From contig OZ059895.1 of the NCBI GenBank assembly GCA_964057225.1, positions 3,844,001-3,908,000 of the forward strand: 64,000 bases of DNA. The letters are read 5' to 3'. Position 1 is the first letter of the stretch; every line of letters starts with the position of its first letter. A program made the translations under genes and the position numbers. The notes below the pieces were generated by a model. It ran no database searches. It saw nothing but the letters and a program-made list of their open reading frames with translations, and was not told the origin of the DNA. Of this stretch, positions 52,663 to 64,000 are shown piece after piece. Origin of the DNA: Auanema rhodensis. Lineage: Eukaryota > Nematoda > Chromadorea > Rhabditida > Rhabditidae.

Positions 52663-55182
52663 CCTTAAATAATGAACTGACCGACTAATCAGACATGGAT
52701 CTTTCCAAGTTCTGTTGCTTGAACGGATGTTTTCCTACGTAGGCTAGTAAAACATGCCCTTCAAAGCATCAGAACATGTGACCACATTCCAATTTTTTTG
52801 TATCTATCTTGTAAAGATAGTAATATATCATATGTTGAACACTAAGTTGGAAAGATTTTAATTCAGATTTTTTCAACTTTCACTCAGTTTGTTTTCTAAA
52901 CTTTGATTAAGAACCTTGTTGTTTGTACACCCATAAAATATACGCAGCACAGGTTACCCTTAAATAATGAACTGACCGACTAATCAGACATGGATCTTTC
53001 CTAGTTCTGTTGCTTGAATGGATGTTTTCCTACGTAGGCTAGTAAAACATGCCCTTCAAAGCATCAGAACATGTGATCACATTCCAATTTTTTTGTATCT
53101 ATCTTGTAAAGATAGTAATAAACTTTGATTTTTGTACACCCATAAATTATACGCAGCACAGGTTACCCTTAAATAATGAACTGACCGACTAATCAGACAT
53201 GGATCTTTCCAAGTTCTGTTGCTTGAACGGATGTTTTCCTACGTAGGCTAGTAAAACATGCCCTTCAAAGCATCAGAACATGTGACCACATTCCAATTTT
53301 TTTGTATCTATCTTGTAAAGATAGTAATATATCATATGTTGAACACTAAGTTGGAAAGATTTTAATTCAGATTTTTTCAACTTTCACTCAGTTTGTTTTC
53401 TAAACTTTGATGAAGAACCTTGTTGTTTGTACACCCATAAAATATACGCAGCACAGGTTACCCTTAAATAATGAACTGACCGACTAATCAGACATGGATC
53501 TTTCCTAGTTCTGTTGCTTGAATGGATGTTTTCCTACGTAGGCTAGTAAAACATGCCCTTCAAAGCATCAGAACATGTGATCACATTCCAATTTTTTTGT
53601 ATCTATCTTGTAAAGATAGTAATAAACTTTGATTTTTGTACACCCATAAATTATACGCAGCACAGGTTACCCTTAAATAATGAACTGACCGACTAATCAG
53701 ACATGGATCTTTCCAAGTTCTGTTGCTTGAACGGATGTTTTCCTACGTAGGCTAGTAAAACATGCCCTTCAAAGCATCAGAACATGTGACCACATTCCAA
53801 TTTTTTTGTATCTATCTTGTAAAGATAGTAATATATCATATGTTGAACACTAAGTTGGAAAGATTTTAATTCAGATTTTTTCAACTTTCACTCAGTTTGT
53901 TTTCTAAACTTTGATTAAGAACCTTGTTGTTTGTACACCCATAAAATATACGCAGCACAGGTTACCCTTAAATAATGAACTGACCGACTAATCAGACATG
54001 GATCTTTCCTAGTTCTGTTGCTTGAATGGATGTTTTCCTACGTAGGCTAGTAAAACATGCCCTTCAAAGCATCAGAACATGTGATCACATTCCAATTTTT
54101 TTGTATCTATCTTGTAAAGATAGTAATAAACTTTGATTTTTGTACACCCATAAATTATACGCAGCACAGGTTACCCTTAAATAATGAACTGACCGACTAA
54201 TCAGACATGGATCTTTCCAAGTTCTGTTGCTTGAACGGATGTTTTCCTACGTAGGCTAGTAAAACATGCCCTTCAAAGCATCAGAACATGTGACCACATT
54301 CCAATTTTTTTGTATCTATCTTGTAAAGATAGTAATATATCATATGTTGAACACTAAGTTGGAAAGATTTTAATTCAGATTTTTTCAACTTTCACTCAGT
54401 TTGTTTTCTAAACTTTGATTAAGAACCTTGTTGTTTGTACACCCATAAAATATACGCAGCACAGGTTACCCTTAAATAATGAACTGACCGACTAATCAGA
54501 CATGGATCTTCCCAAGTTCTGTTGCTTGAATGGATGTTTTCCTACGTAGGCTAGTAAAACATGCCCTTCAAAGCATCAGAACATGTGATCACATTCCAAT
54601 TTTTTTGTATCTATCTTGTAAAGATAGTAATAAACTTTGATTTTTGTACACCCATAAATTATACGCAGCACAGGTTACCCTTAAATAATGAACTGACCGA
54701 CTAATCAGACATGGATCTTTCCAAGTTCTGTTGCTTGAACGGATGTTTTCCTACGTAGGCTAGTAAAACATGCCCTTCAAAGCATCAGAACATGTGACCA
54801 CATTCCAATTTTTTTGTATCTATCTTGTAAAGATAGTAATATATCATATGTTGAACACTATGTTGGAAAGATTTTAATTCAGATTTTTTCAACTTTCACT
54901 CAGTTTGTTTTCTAAACTTTGATTGAGAACCTTGAGTTTTGTACACCCATAAATTATACGCAGCACAGGTTACCCTTAAATAATGAACTGACCGACTAAT
55001 CAGACATGGATCTTCCCAAGTTCTGTTGCTTGAATGGATGTTTTCCTACGTAGGCTAGTAAAACATGCCCTTCAAAGCATCAGAACATGTGATCACATTC
55101 CAATTTTTTTGTATCTATCTTGTAAAGATAGTAATAAACTTTGATTTTTGTACACCCATAAATTATACGCAGCACAGGTTAC
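52663..55182 (+). repeat. Five consecutive 504-bp dimers
   Basis: Ten monomers alternate A-type 295 bp and T- or C-type 209 bp, totalling exactly 2520 bp. The matching stretch of the first large block (39739-41754) has four dimers, so one dimer was gained or lost. The monomer at 53167 has a private TTTGATGAAGAACC. Confidence 0.92.
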
Positions 55183-56522
55183 CCTTAAATAATGAACTGA
55201 CCGACTAATCAGACATGGATCTTTCCTAGTTCTGTTGCTTGAATGGATGTTTTCCAACGTAGGCTAGTAAAACATGCCCTTCAAAGCATCAGAACATGTG
55301 ATCACATTCCAATTTTTTTGTATCTATCTTGTAAAGATAGTAATAAACTTTGATTTTTGTACACCCATAAATTATACGCAGCACAGGTTACCCTTAAATA
55401 ATGAACTGACCGACTAATCAGACATGGATCTTCCCAAGTTCTGTTGCTTGAATGGATGTTTTCCTACGTAGGCTAGTAAAACATGCCTTTCAAAGCATCA
55501 GAACATGTGATCACATTCCAATTTTTTTGTATCTATCTTGTAAAAATAGTAATAAACTTTGATTTTTGTACACCCATAAATTATACGCAGCACAGGTTAC
55601 CCTTAAATAATGAACTGACCGACTAATCAGACATGGATCTTTCCAAGTTCTGTTGCTTGAACGGATGTTTTCCTACGTAGGCTAGTAAAACATGCCCTTC
55701 AAAGCATCAGAACATGTGACCACATTCCAATTTTTTTGTATCTATCTTGTAAAGATAGTAATATATCATATGTTGAACACTATGTTGGAAAGATTTTAAT
55801 TCAGATTTTTTCAACTTTCACTCAGTTTGTTTTCTAAACTTTGATTGAGAACCTTGAGTTTTGTACACCCATAAATTATACGCAGCACAGGTTACCCTTA
55901 AATAATGAACTGACCGACTAATCAGACATGGATCTTCCCAAGTTCTGTTGCTTGAATGGATGTTTTCCTACGTAGGCTAGTAAAACATGCCCTTCAAAGC
56001 ATCAGAACATGTGATCACATTCCAATTTTTTTGTATCTATCTTGTAAAGATAGTAATAAACTTTGATTTTTGTACACCCATAAATTATACGCAGCACAGG
56101 TTACCCTTAAATAATGAACTGACCGACTAATCAGACATGGATCTTTCCTAGTTCTGTTGCTTGAATGGATGTTTTCCAACGTAGGCTAGTAAAACATGCC
56201 CTTCAAAGCATCAGAACATGTGATCACATTCCAATTTTTTTGTATCTATCTTGTAAAGATAGTAATAAACTTTGATTTTTGTACACCCATAAATTATACG
56301 CAGCACAGGTTACCCTTAAATAATGAACTGACCGACTAATCAGACATGGATCTTCCCAAGTTCTGTTGCTTGAATGGATGTTTTCCTACGTAGGCTAGTA
56401 AAACATGCCTTTCAAAGCATCAGAACATGTGATCACATTCCAATTTTTTTGTATCTATCTTGTAAAAATAGTAATAAACTTTGATTTTTGTACACCCATA
56501 AATTATACGCAGCACAGGTTAC

Positions 56523-59500
56523 CCTTAAATAATGAACTGACCGACTAATCAGACATGGATCTTTCCAAGTTCTGTTGCTTGAACGGATGTTTTCCTACGT
56601 AGGCTAGTAAAACATGCCCTTCAAAGCATCAGAACATGTGACCACATTCCAATTTTTTTGTATCTATCTTGTAAAGATAGTAATATATCATATGTTGAAC
56701 ACTAAGTTGGAAAGATTTTAATTCAGATTTTTTCAACTTTCACTCAGTTTGTTTTCTAAACTTTGATTAAGAACCTTGTTGTTTGTACACCCATAAAATA
56801 TACGCAGCACAGGTTACCCTTTAATAATGAACTGACCGACTAATCAGACATGGATCTTTCCTAGTTCTGTTGCTTGAATGGATGTTTTCCTACGTAGGCT
56901 AGTAAAACATGCCCTTCAAAGCATCAGAACATGTGATCACATTCCAATTTTTTTGTATCTATCTTGTAAAGATAGTAATAAACTTTGATTTTTGTACACC
57001 CATAAATTATACGCAGCACAGGTTACCCTTAAATAATGAACTGACCGACTAATCAGACATGGATCTTTCCAAGTTCTGTTGCTTGAACGGATGTTTTCCT
57101 ACGTAGGCTAGTAAAACATGCCCTTCAAAGCATCAGAACATGTGACCACATTCCAATTTTTTTGTATCTATCTTGTAAAGATAGTAATATATCATATGTT
57201 GAACACTAAGTTGGAAAGATTTTAATTCAGATTTTTTCAACTTTCACTCAGTTTGTTTTCTAAACTTTGATTAAGAACCTTGTTGTTTGTACACCCATAA
57301 AATATACGCAGCACAGGTTACCCTTAAATAATCAACTGACCGACTAATCAGACATGGATCTTCCCAAGTTCTGTTGCTTGAATGGATGTTTTCCTACGTA
57401 GGCTAGTAAAACATGCCCTTCAAAGCATCAGAACATGTGATCACATTCCAATTTTTTTGTATCTATCTTGTAAAGATAGTAATAAACTTTGATTTTTGTA
57501 CACCCATAAATTATACGCAGCACAGGTTACCCTTAAATAATGAACTGACCGACTAATCAGACATGGATCTTTCCAAGTTCTGTTGCTTGAACGGATGTTT
57601 TCCTACGTAGGCTAGTAAAACATGCCCTTCAAAGCATCAGAACATGTGACCACATTCCAATTTTTTTGTATCTATCTTGTAAAGATAGTAATATATCATA
57701 TGTTGAACACTATGTTGGAAAGATTTTAATTCAGATTTTTTCAACTTTCACTCAGTTTGTTTTCTAAACTTTGATTGAGAACCTTGATTTTTGTACACCC
57801 ATAAATTATACGCAGCACAGGTTACCCTTAAATAATGAACTGACCGACTAATCAGACATGGATCTTCCCAAGTTCTGTTGCTTGAATGGATGTTTTCCTA
57901 CGTAGGCTAGTAAAACATGCCCTTCAAAGCATCAGAACATGTGATCACATTCCAATTTTTTTGTATCTATCTTGTAAAGATAGTAATAAACTTTGATTTT
58001 TGTACACCCATAAATTATACGCAGCACAGGTTACCCTTAAATAATGAACTGACCGACTAATCAGACATGGATCTTTCCTAGTTCTGTTGCTTGAATGGAT
58101 GTTTTCCAACGTAGGCTAGTAAAACATGCCCTTCAAAGCATCAGAACATGTGATCACATTCCAATTTTTTTGTATCTATCTTGTAAAGATAGTAATAAAC
58201 TTTGATTTTTGTACACCCATAAATTATACGCAGCACAGGTTACCCTTAAATAATGAACTGACCGACTAATCAGACATGGATCTTTCCTAGTTCTGTTGCT
58301 TGAATGGATGTTTTCCTACGTAGGCTAGTAAAACATGCCCTTCAAAGCATCAGAACATGTGACCACATTCCAATTTTTTTGTATCTATCTTGTAAAGATA
58401 GTAATATATCATATGTTGAACACTATGTTGGAAAGATTTTAATTCAGATTTTCTAACTTTTATTCAGTTTGTTTTTTAAACTTTGATTAAGAACTTTGAT
58501 TTTTGTACACCCATAAATTACACGCAGCACAGGTTACCCTTAAATAATGAACTGACCGACTAATCAGACATGGATCTTTCCAAGTTCTGTTGCTTGAACG
58601 GATGTTTTCCTACGTAGGCTAGTAAAACATGCCCTTCAAAACATCAGAACATGTGACCACATTCCAATTTTTTTGTATCTATCTTGTAAAGATAGTAATA
58701 TATCATATGTTGAACACTAAGTTGGAAAGATTTTAATTCAGATTTTTTCAACTTTCACTCAGTTTGTTTTCTAAACTTTGATTAAGAACCTTGTTGTTTG
58801 TACACCCATAAAATATACGCAGCACAGGTTACCCTTAAATAATGAACTGACCGACTAATCAGACATGGATCTTTCCTAGTTCTGTTGCTTGAATGGATGT
58901 TTTCCTACGTAGGCTAGTAAAACATGCCCTTCAAAGCATCAGAACATGTGATCACATTCCAATTTTTTTGTATCTATCTTGTAAAGATAGTAATAAACTT
59001 TGATTTTTGTACACCCATAAATTATACGCAGCACAGGTTACCCTTAAATAATGAACTGACCGACTAATCAGACATGGATCTTTCCAAGTTCTGTTGCTTG
59101 AACGGATGTTTTCCTACGTAGGCTAGTAAAACATGCCCTTCAAAGCATCAGAACATGTGACCACATTCCAATTTTTTTGTATCTATCTTGTAAAGATAGT
59201 AATATATCATATGTTGAACACTAAGTTGGAAAGATTTTAATTCAGATTTTTTCAACTTTCACTCAGTTTGTTTTCTAAACTTTGATTAAGAACCTTGTTG
59301 TTTGTACACCCATAAAATATACGCAGCACAGGTTACCCTTAAATAATGAACTGACCGACTAATCAGACATGGATCTTCCCAAGTTCTGTTGCTTGAATGG
59401 ATGTTTTCCTACGTAGGCTAGTAAAACATGCCCTTCAAAGCATCAGAACATGTGATCACATTCCAATTTTTTTGTATCTATCTTGTAAAGATAGTAATAA

Positions 59501-62500
59501 ACTTTGATTTTTGTACACCCATAAATTATACGCAGCACAGGTTACCCTTAAATAATGAACTGACCGACTAATCAGACATGGATCTTTCCAAGTTCTGTTG
59601 CTTGAACGGATGTTTTCCTACGTAGGCTAGTAAAACATGCCCTTCAAAGCATCAGAACATGTGACCACATTCCAATTTTTTTGTATCTATCTTGTAAAGA
59701 TAGTAATATATCATATGTTGAACACTATGTTGGAAAGATTTTAATTCAGATTTTTTCAACTTTCACTCAGTTTGTTTTCTAAACTTTGATTGAGAACCTT
59801 GAGTTTTGTACACCCATAAATTATACGCAGCACAGGTTACCCTTAAATAATGAACTGACCGACTAATCAGACATGGATCTTCCCAAGTTCTGTTGCTTGA
59901 ATGGATGTTTTCCTACGTAGGCTAGTAAAACATGCCCTTCAAAGCATCAGAACATGTGATCACATTCCAATTTTTTTGTATCTATCTTGTAAAGATAGTA
60001 ATAAACTTTGATTTTTGTACACCCATAAATTATACGCAGCACAGGTTACCCTTAAATAATGAACTGACCGACTAATCAGACATGGATCTTTCCTAGTTCT
60101 GTTGCTTGAATGGATGTTTTCCAACGTAGGCTAGTAAAACATGCCCTTCAAAGCATCAGAACATGTGATCACATTCCAATTTTTTTGTATCTATCTTGTA
60201 AAGATAGTAATAAACTTTGATTTTTGTACACCCATAAATTATACGCAGCACAGGTTACCCTTAAATAATGAACTGACCGACTAATCAGACATGGATCTTT
60301 CCTAGTTCTGTTGCTTGAATGGATGTTTTCCTACGTAGGCTAGTAAAACATGCCCTTCAAAGCATCAGAACATGTGACCACATTCCAATTTTTTTGTATC
60401 TATCTTGTAAAGATAGTAATATATCATATGTTGAACACTAAGTTGGAAAGATTTTAATTCAGATTTTTTCAACTTTCACTCAGTTTGTTTTCTAAACTTT
60501 GATTAAGAACCTTGTTGTTTGTACACCCATAAAATATACGCAGCACAGGTTACCCTTAAATAATGAACTGACCGACTAATCAGACATGGATCTTTCCTAG
60601 TTCTGTTGCTTGAATGGATGTTTTCCTACGTAGGCTAGTAAAACATGCCCTTCAAAGCATCAGAACATGTGATCACATTCCAATTTTTTTGTATCTATCT
60701 TGTAAAGATAGTAATAAACTTTGATTTTTGTACACCCATAAATTATACGCAGCACAGGTTACCCTTAAATAATGAACTGACCGACTAATCAGACATGGAT
60801 CTTTCCAAGTTCTGTTGCTTGAACGGATGTTTTCCTACGTAGGCTAGTAAAACATGCCCTTCAAAGCATCAGAACATGTGACCACATTCCAATTTTTTTG
60901 TATCTATCTTGTAAAGATAGTAATATATCATATGTTGAACACTAAGTTGGAAAGATTTTAATTCAGATTTTTTCAACTTTCACTCAGTTTGTTTTCTAAA
61001 CTTTGATTAAGAACCTTGTTGTTTGTACACCCATAAAATATACGCAGCACAGGTTACCCTTAAATAATGAACTGACCGACTAATCAGACATGGATCTTTC
61101 CTAGTTCTGTTGCTTGAATGGATGTTTTCCTACGTAGGCTAGTAAAACATGCCCTTCAAAGCATCAGAACATGTGATCACATTCCAATTTTTTTGTATCT
61201 ATCTTGTAAAGATAGTAATAAACTTTGATTTTTGTACACCCATAAATTATACGCAGCACAGGTTACCCTTAAATAATGAACTGACCGACTAAACAGACAT
61301 GGATCTTTCCAAGTTCTGTTGCTTGAACGGATGTTTTCCTACGTAGGCTAGTAAAACATGCCCTTCAAAGCATCAGAACATGTGATCACATTCCAATTTT
61401 TTTGTATCTATCTTGTAAAGATAGTAATAAACTTTGATTTTTGTACACCCATAAATTATACGCAGCACAGGTTACCCTTAAATAATGAACTGACCGACTA
61501 ATCAGACATGGATCTTTCCTAGTTCTGTTGCTTGAATGGATGTTTTCCTACGTAGGCTAGTAAAACATGCCCTTCAAAGCATCAGAACATGTGATCACAT
61601 TCCAATTTTTTTGTATCTATCTTGTAAAGATAGTAATAAACTTTGATTTTTGTACACCCATAAATTATACGCAGCACAGGTTACCCTTAAATAATGAACT
61701 GACCGACTAATCAGACATGGATCTTCCCAAGTTCTGTTGCTTGAATGGATGTTTTCCTACGTAGGCTAGTAAAACATGCCCTTCAAAGCATCAGAACATG
61801 TGATCACATTCCAATTTTTTTGTATCTATCTTGTAAAGATAGTAATAAACTTTGATTTTTGTACACCCATAAATTATACGCAGCACAGGTTACCCTTAAA
61901 TAATGAACTGACCGACTAATCAGACATGGATCTTTCCTAGTTCTGTTGCTTGAATGGATGTTTTCCAACGTAGGCTAGTAAAACATGCCCTTCAAAGCAT
62001 CAGAACATGTGATCACATTCCAATTTTTTTGTATCTATCTTGTAAAGATAGTAATAAACTTTGATTTTTGTACACCCATAAATTATACGCAGCACAGGTT
62101 ACCCTTAAATAATGAACTGACCGACTAATCAGACATGGATCTTTCCTAGTTCTGTTGCTTGAATGGATGTTTTCCTACGTAGGCTAGTAAAACATGCCCT
62201 TCAAAGCATCAGAACATGTGACCACATTCCAATTTTTTTGTATCTATCTTGTAAAGATAGTAATATATCATATGTTGAACACTATGTTGGAAAGATTTTA
62301 ATTCAGATTTTCTAACTTTTATTCAGTTTGTTTTTTAAACTTTGATTAAGAACTTTGATTTTTGTACACCCATAAATTACACGCAGCACAGGTTACCCTT
62401 AAATAATGAACTGACCGACTAATCAGACATGGATCTTTCCAAGTTCTGTTGCTTGAACGGATGTTTTCCTACGTAGGCTAGTAAAACATGCCCTTCAAAG

Positions 62501-64000
62501 CATCAGAACATGTGACCACATTCCAATTTTTTTGTATCTATCTTGTAAAGATAGTAATATATCATATGTTGAACACTAAGTTGGAAAGATTTTAATTCAG
62601 ATTTTTTCAACTTTCACTCAGTTTGTTTTCTAAACTTTGATTAAGAACCTTGTTGTTTGTACACCCATAAAATATACGCAGCACAGGTTACCCTTAAATA
62701 ATGAACTGACCGACTAATCAGACATGGATCTTTCCTAGTTCTGTTGCTTGAATGGATGTTTTCCTACGTAGGCTAGTAAAACATGCCCTTCAAAGCATCA
62801 GAACATGTGATCACATTCCAATTTTTTTGTATCTATCTTGTAAAGATAGTAATAAACTTTGATTTTTGTACACCCATAAATTATACGCAGCACAGGTTAC
62901 CCTTAAATAATGAACTGACCGACTAATCAGACATGGATCTTTCCAAGTTCTGTTGCTTGAACGGATGTTTTCCTACGTAGGCTAGTAAAACATGCCCTTC
63001 AAAGCATCAGAACATGTGACCACATTCCAATTTTTTTGTATCTATCTTGTAAAGATAGTAATATATCATATGTTGAACACTAAGTTGGAAAGATTTTAAT
63101 TCAGATTTTTTCAACTTTCACTCAGTTTGTTTTCTAAACTTTGATTAAGAACCTTGTTGTTTGTACACCCATAAAATATACGCAGCACAGGTTACCCTTA
63201 AATAATGAACTGACCGACTAATCAGACATGGATCTTTCCTAGTTCTGTTGCTTGAATGGATGTTTTCCTACGTAGGCTAGTAAAACATGCCCTTCAAAGC
63301 ATCAGAACATGTGATCACATTCCAATTTTTTTGTATCTATCTTGTAAAGATAGTAATAAACTTTGATTTTTGTACACCCATAAATTATACGCAGCACAGG
63401 TTACCCTTAAATAATGAACTGACCGACTAATCAGACATGGATCTTTCCAAGTTCTGTTGCTTGAACGGATGTTTTCCTACGTAGGCTAGTAAAACATGCC
63501 CTTCAAAGCATCAGAACATGTGACCACATTCCAATTTTTTTGTATCTATCTTGTAAAGATAGTAATATATCATATGTTGAACACTAAGTTGGAAAGATTT
63601 TAATTCAGATTTTTTCAACTTTCACTCAGTTTGTTTTCTAAACTTTGATTAAGAACCTTGTTGTTTGTACACCCATAAAATATACGCAGCACAGGTTACC
63701 CTTAAATAATGAACTGACCGACTAATCAGACATGGATCTTCCCAAGTTCTGTTGCTTGAATGGATGTTTTCCTACGTAGGCTAGTAAAACATGCCCTTCA
63801 AAGCATCAGAACATGTGATCACATTCCAATTTTTTTGTATCTATCTTGTAAAGATAGTAATAAACTTTGATTTTTGTACACCCATAAATTATACGCAGCA
63901 CAGGTTACCCTTAAATAATGAACTGACCGACTAATCAGACATGGATCTTTCCAAGTTCTGTTGCTTGAACGGATGTTTTCCTACGTAGGCTAGTAAAACA
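56523..64000 (+). repeat. Distal dimer-rich segment
   Basis: Thirty complete monomers and one partial. A five-monomer block at 58035-59336 (CCAACG short, T 294 bp with C120 and ATTACACG, A long, T short, A long; 1302 bp) recurs at 61894-63195, offset 3859 bp. A run of five short monomers fills 61058-62102, including an A-type short with T120 and CTAAACAGAC at 61267. The monomer boundary at 56818 reads CCTTTAATAATG and the one at 57322 reads AATAATCAAC, a change otherwise limited to 15-23 kb. Confidence 0.88.
63909..64000 (+). repeat. Partial A-type monomer cut by the window edge
   Basis: The first 92 bases of an A-type monomer (T42/A45, C62, T74). The array clearly continues past the window. 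In this context a 295-bp A-type monomer would be expected, but its length class cannot be seen. Confidence 0.9.

Larger units (their letters stand above)
47754..56522 (+). repeat. Large block, copy 2, expanded (8.8 kb)
   Basis: This corresponds to 36424-43094. The offset starts at 11330 bp and ends at 13428 bp. The increase of 2098 bp is fully accounted for: loss of one 294-bp monomer, a 1300-bp tandem duplication, an extra 588 bp (two 294-bp monomers) and one extra 504-bp dimer. The monomer at 52454 has TCTTCCTAAG where its partner at 39530 has TCTTCCCAAG, a private change. Confidence 0.87.
1..64000 (+). repeat. Tandem satellite array, two monomer lengths (about 294 and 209 bp)
   Basis: The whole window is head-to-tail copies of one repeat, all in the same orientation. 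I located every CCTTAAATAATG-type monomer start and found 253 complete monomers plus a partial one: 78 of 295 bp, 45 of 294 bp, 6 of 292 bp and 124 of 209 bp, which sums exactly to bases 1-63908. Hand counts on typical monomers give about 31% G+C for the long form and 35% for the short form. Monomers differ by a handful of substitutions, many of them shared between neighbours or between blocks, as expected from unequal exchange and gene conversion. No unique sequence, transposon, inversion or gene interrupts the array. It most likely represents eukaryotic heterochromatin, possibly centromeric, but nothing in the sequence proves the location. I do not recognise the family. Confidence 0.98.

Noticed and set aside
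36424-56522. Assembly artefact as the sole cause of the large duplicated blocks.
   Set aside because: The copies differ by private substitutions and by whole-monomer gains, which is unlike a simple duplicated contig. I cannot exclude local mis-assembly without reads.
1-64000. CRISPR-like array, since identical repeats recur at regular intervals.
   Set aside because: There are no unique spacers; the whole 209-295 bp unit repeats, and no cas genes are present.
1-64000. Transposon or LTR explanation for the repeated blocks.
   Set aside because: Block ends fall at monomer boundaries, with no terminal inverted repeats, target-site duplications or coding sequence. Unequal exchange within a satellite explains them.

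Overview
The window is one uninterrupted tandem satellite array. From base 1 to base 64000 I see a single AT-rich repeat family in one orientation, with no gene, transposon, RNA gene, telomere motif or stretch of unique sequence. I phased the monomers so that each begins with CCTTAAATAATG (base 1 is a start by this choice). I then placed every boundary by hand and got 253 complete monomers plus a 92-base partial one at the right edge. There are two length classes: 129 long monomers (78 of 295 bp, 45 of 294 bp, 6 of 292 bp) and 124 short monomers of 209 bp. These lengths sum exactly to 63908, so the tiling has no gap. A short monomer is a long one lacking 85 bp (monomer positions 164-248), and all short monomers share the same junction. 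Satellite DNA of this size points to a eukaryotic heterochromatic or centromeric region. I do not recognise the family and cannot name the species.

Monomers fall into haplotypes defined by a few linked sites: T42/T45 ('T type'), T42/A45 ('A type') or C42/A45 ('C type'); T or C at 62; T or A at 74; C or T at 97; T or C at 120; then the presence or form of the 85-bp segment; then the 3' end (GATTTTT, CATTTTT, GAGTTTT or GTTGTTT). Most 295-bp monomers are A type with C62 and C120. Most short monomers are T or C type with T62 and T120. Mosaic monomers show exchange between the two halves.

The array is layered from nested duplications. 1-10911: a 5.8-kb block present twice, the second copy with a 713-bp insertion, and containing an internal 1719-bp duplication. 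10912-15273: a 2475-bp unit, second copy partial. 16071-19258: two exact-length copies of a 1594-bp six-monomer unit. 19259-24758: a 2099-bp eight-monomer higher-order repeat, two full copies plus five monomers. 24759-35293: mostly alternating 295+209 dimers (504 bp), with 1217-bp and 2016-bp duplications. 35294-37430: a 1130-bp duplication. 36424-43094 and 47754-56522: a 6.7-kb block and its expanded 8.8-kb copy, the latter containing a 1300-bp tandem duplication. 56523-64000: dimer-rich sequence with a 1302-bp block repeated 3859 bp apart.

Nothing here encodes a protein system. The only open frames of note are three identical 61-codon minus-strand frames that start at TTG and arise by chance where two particular short variants meet. 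The interest lies in the array itself: a dual-length monomer system, its recoverable duplication history, and two palindromes that are never both broken in one monomer by the common variants.
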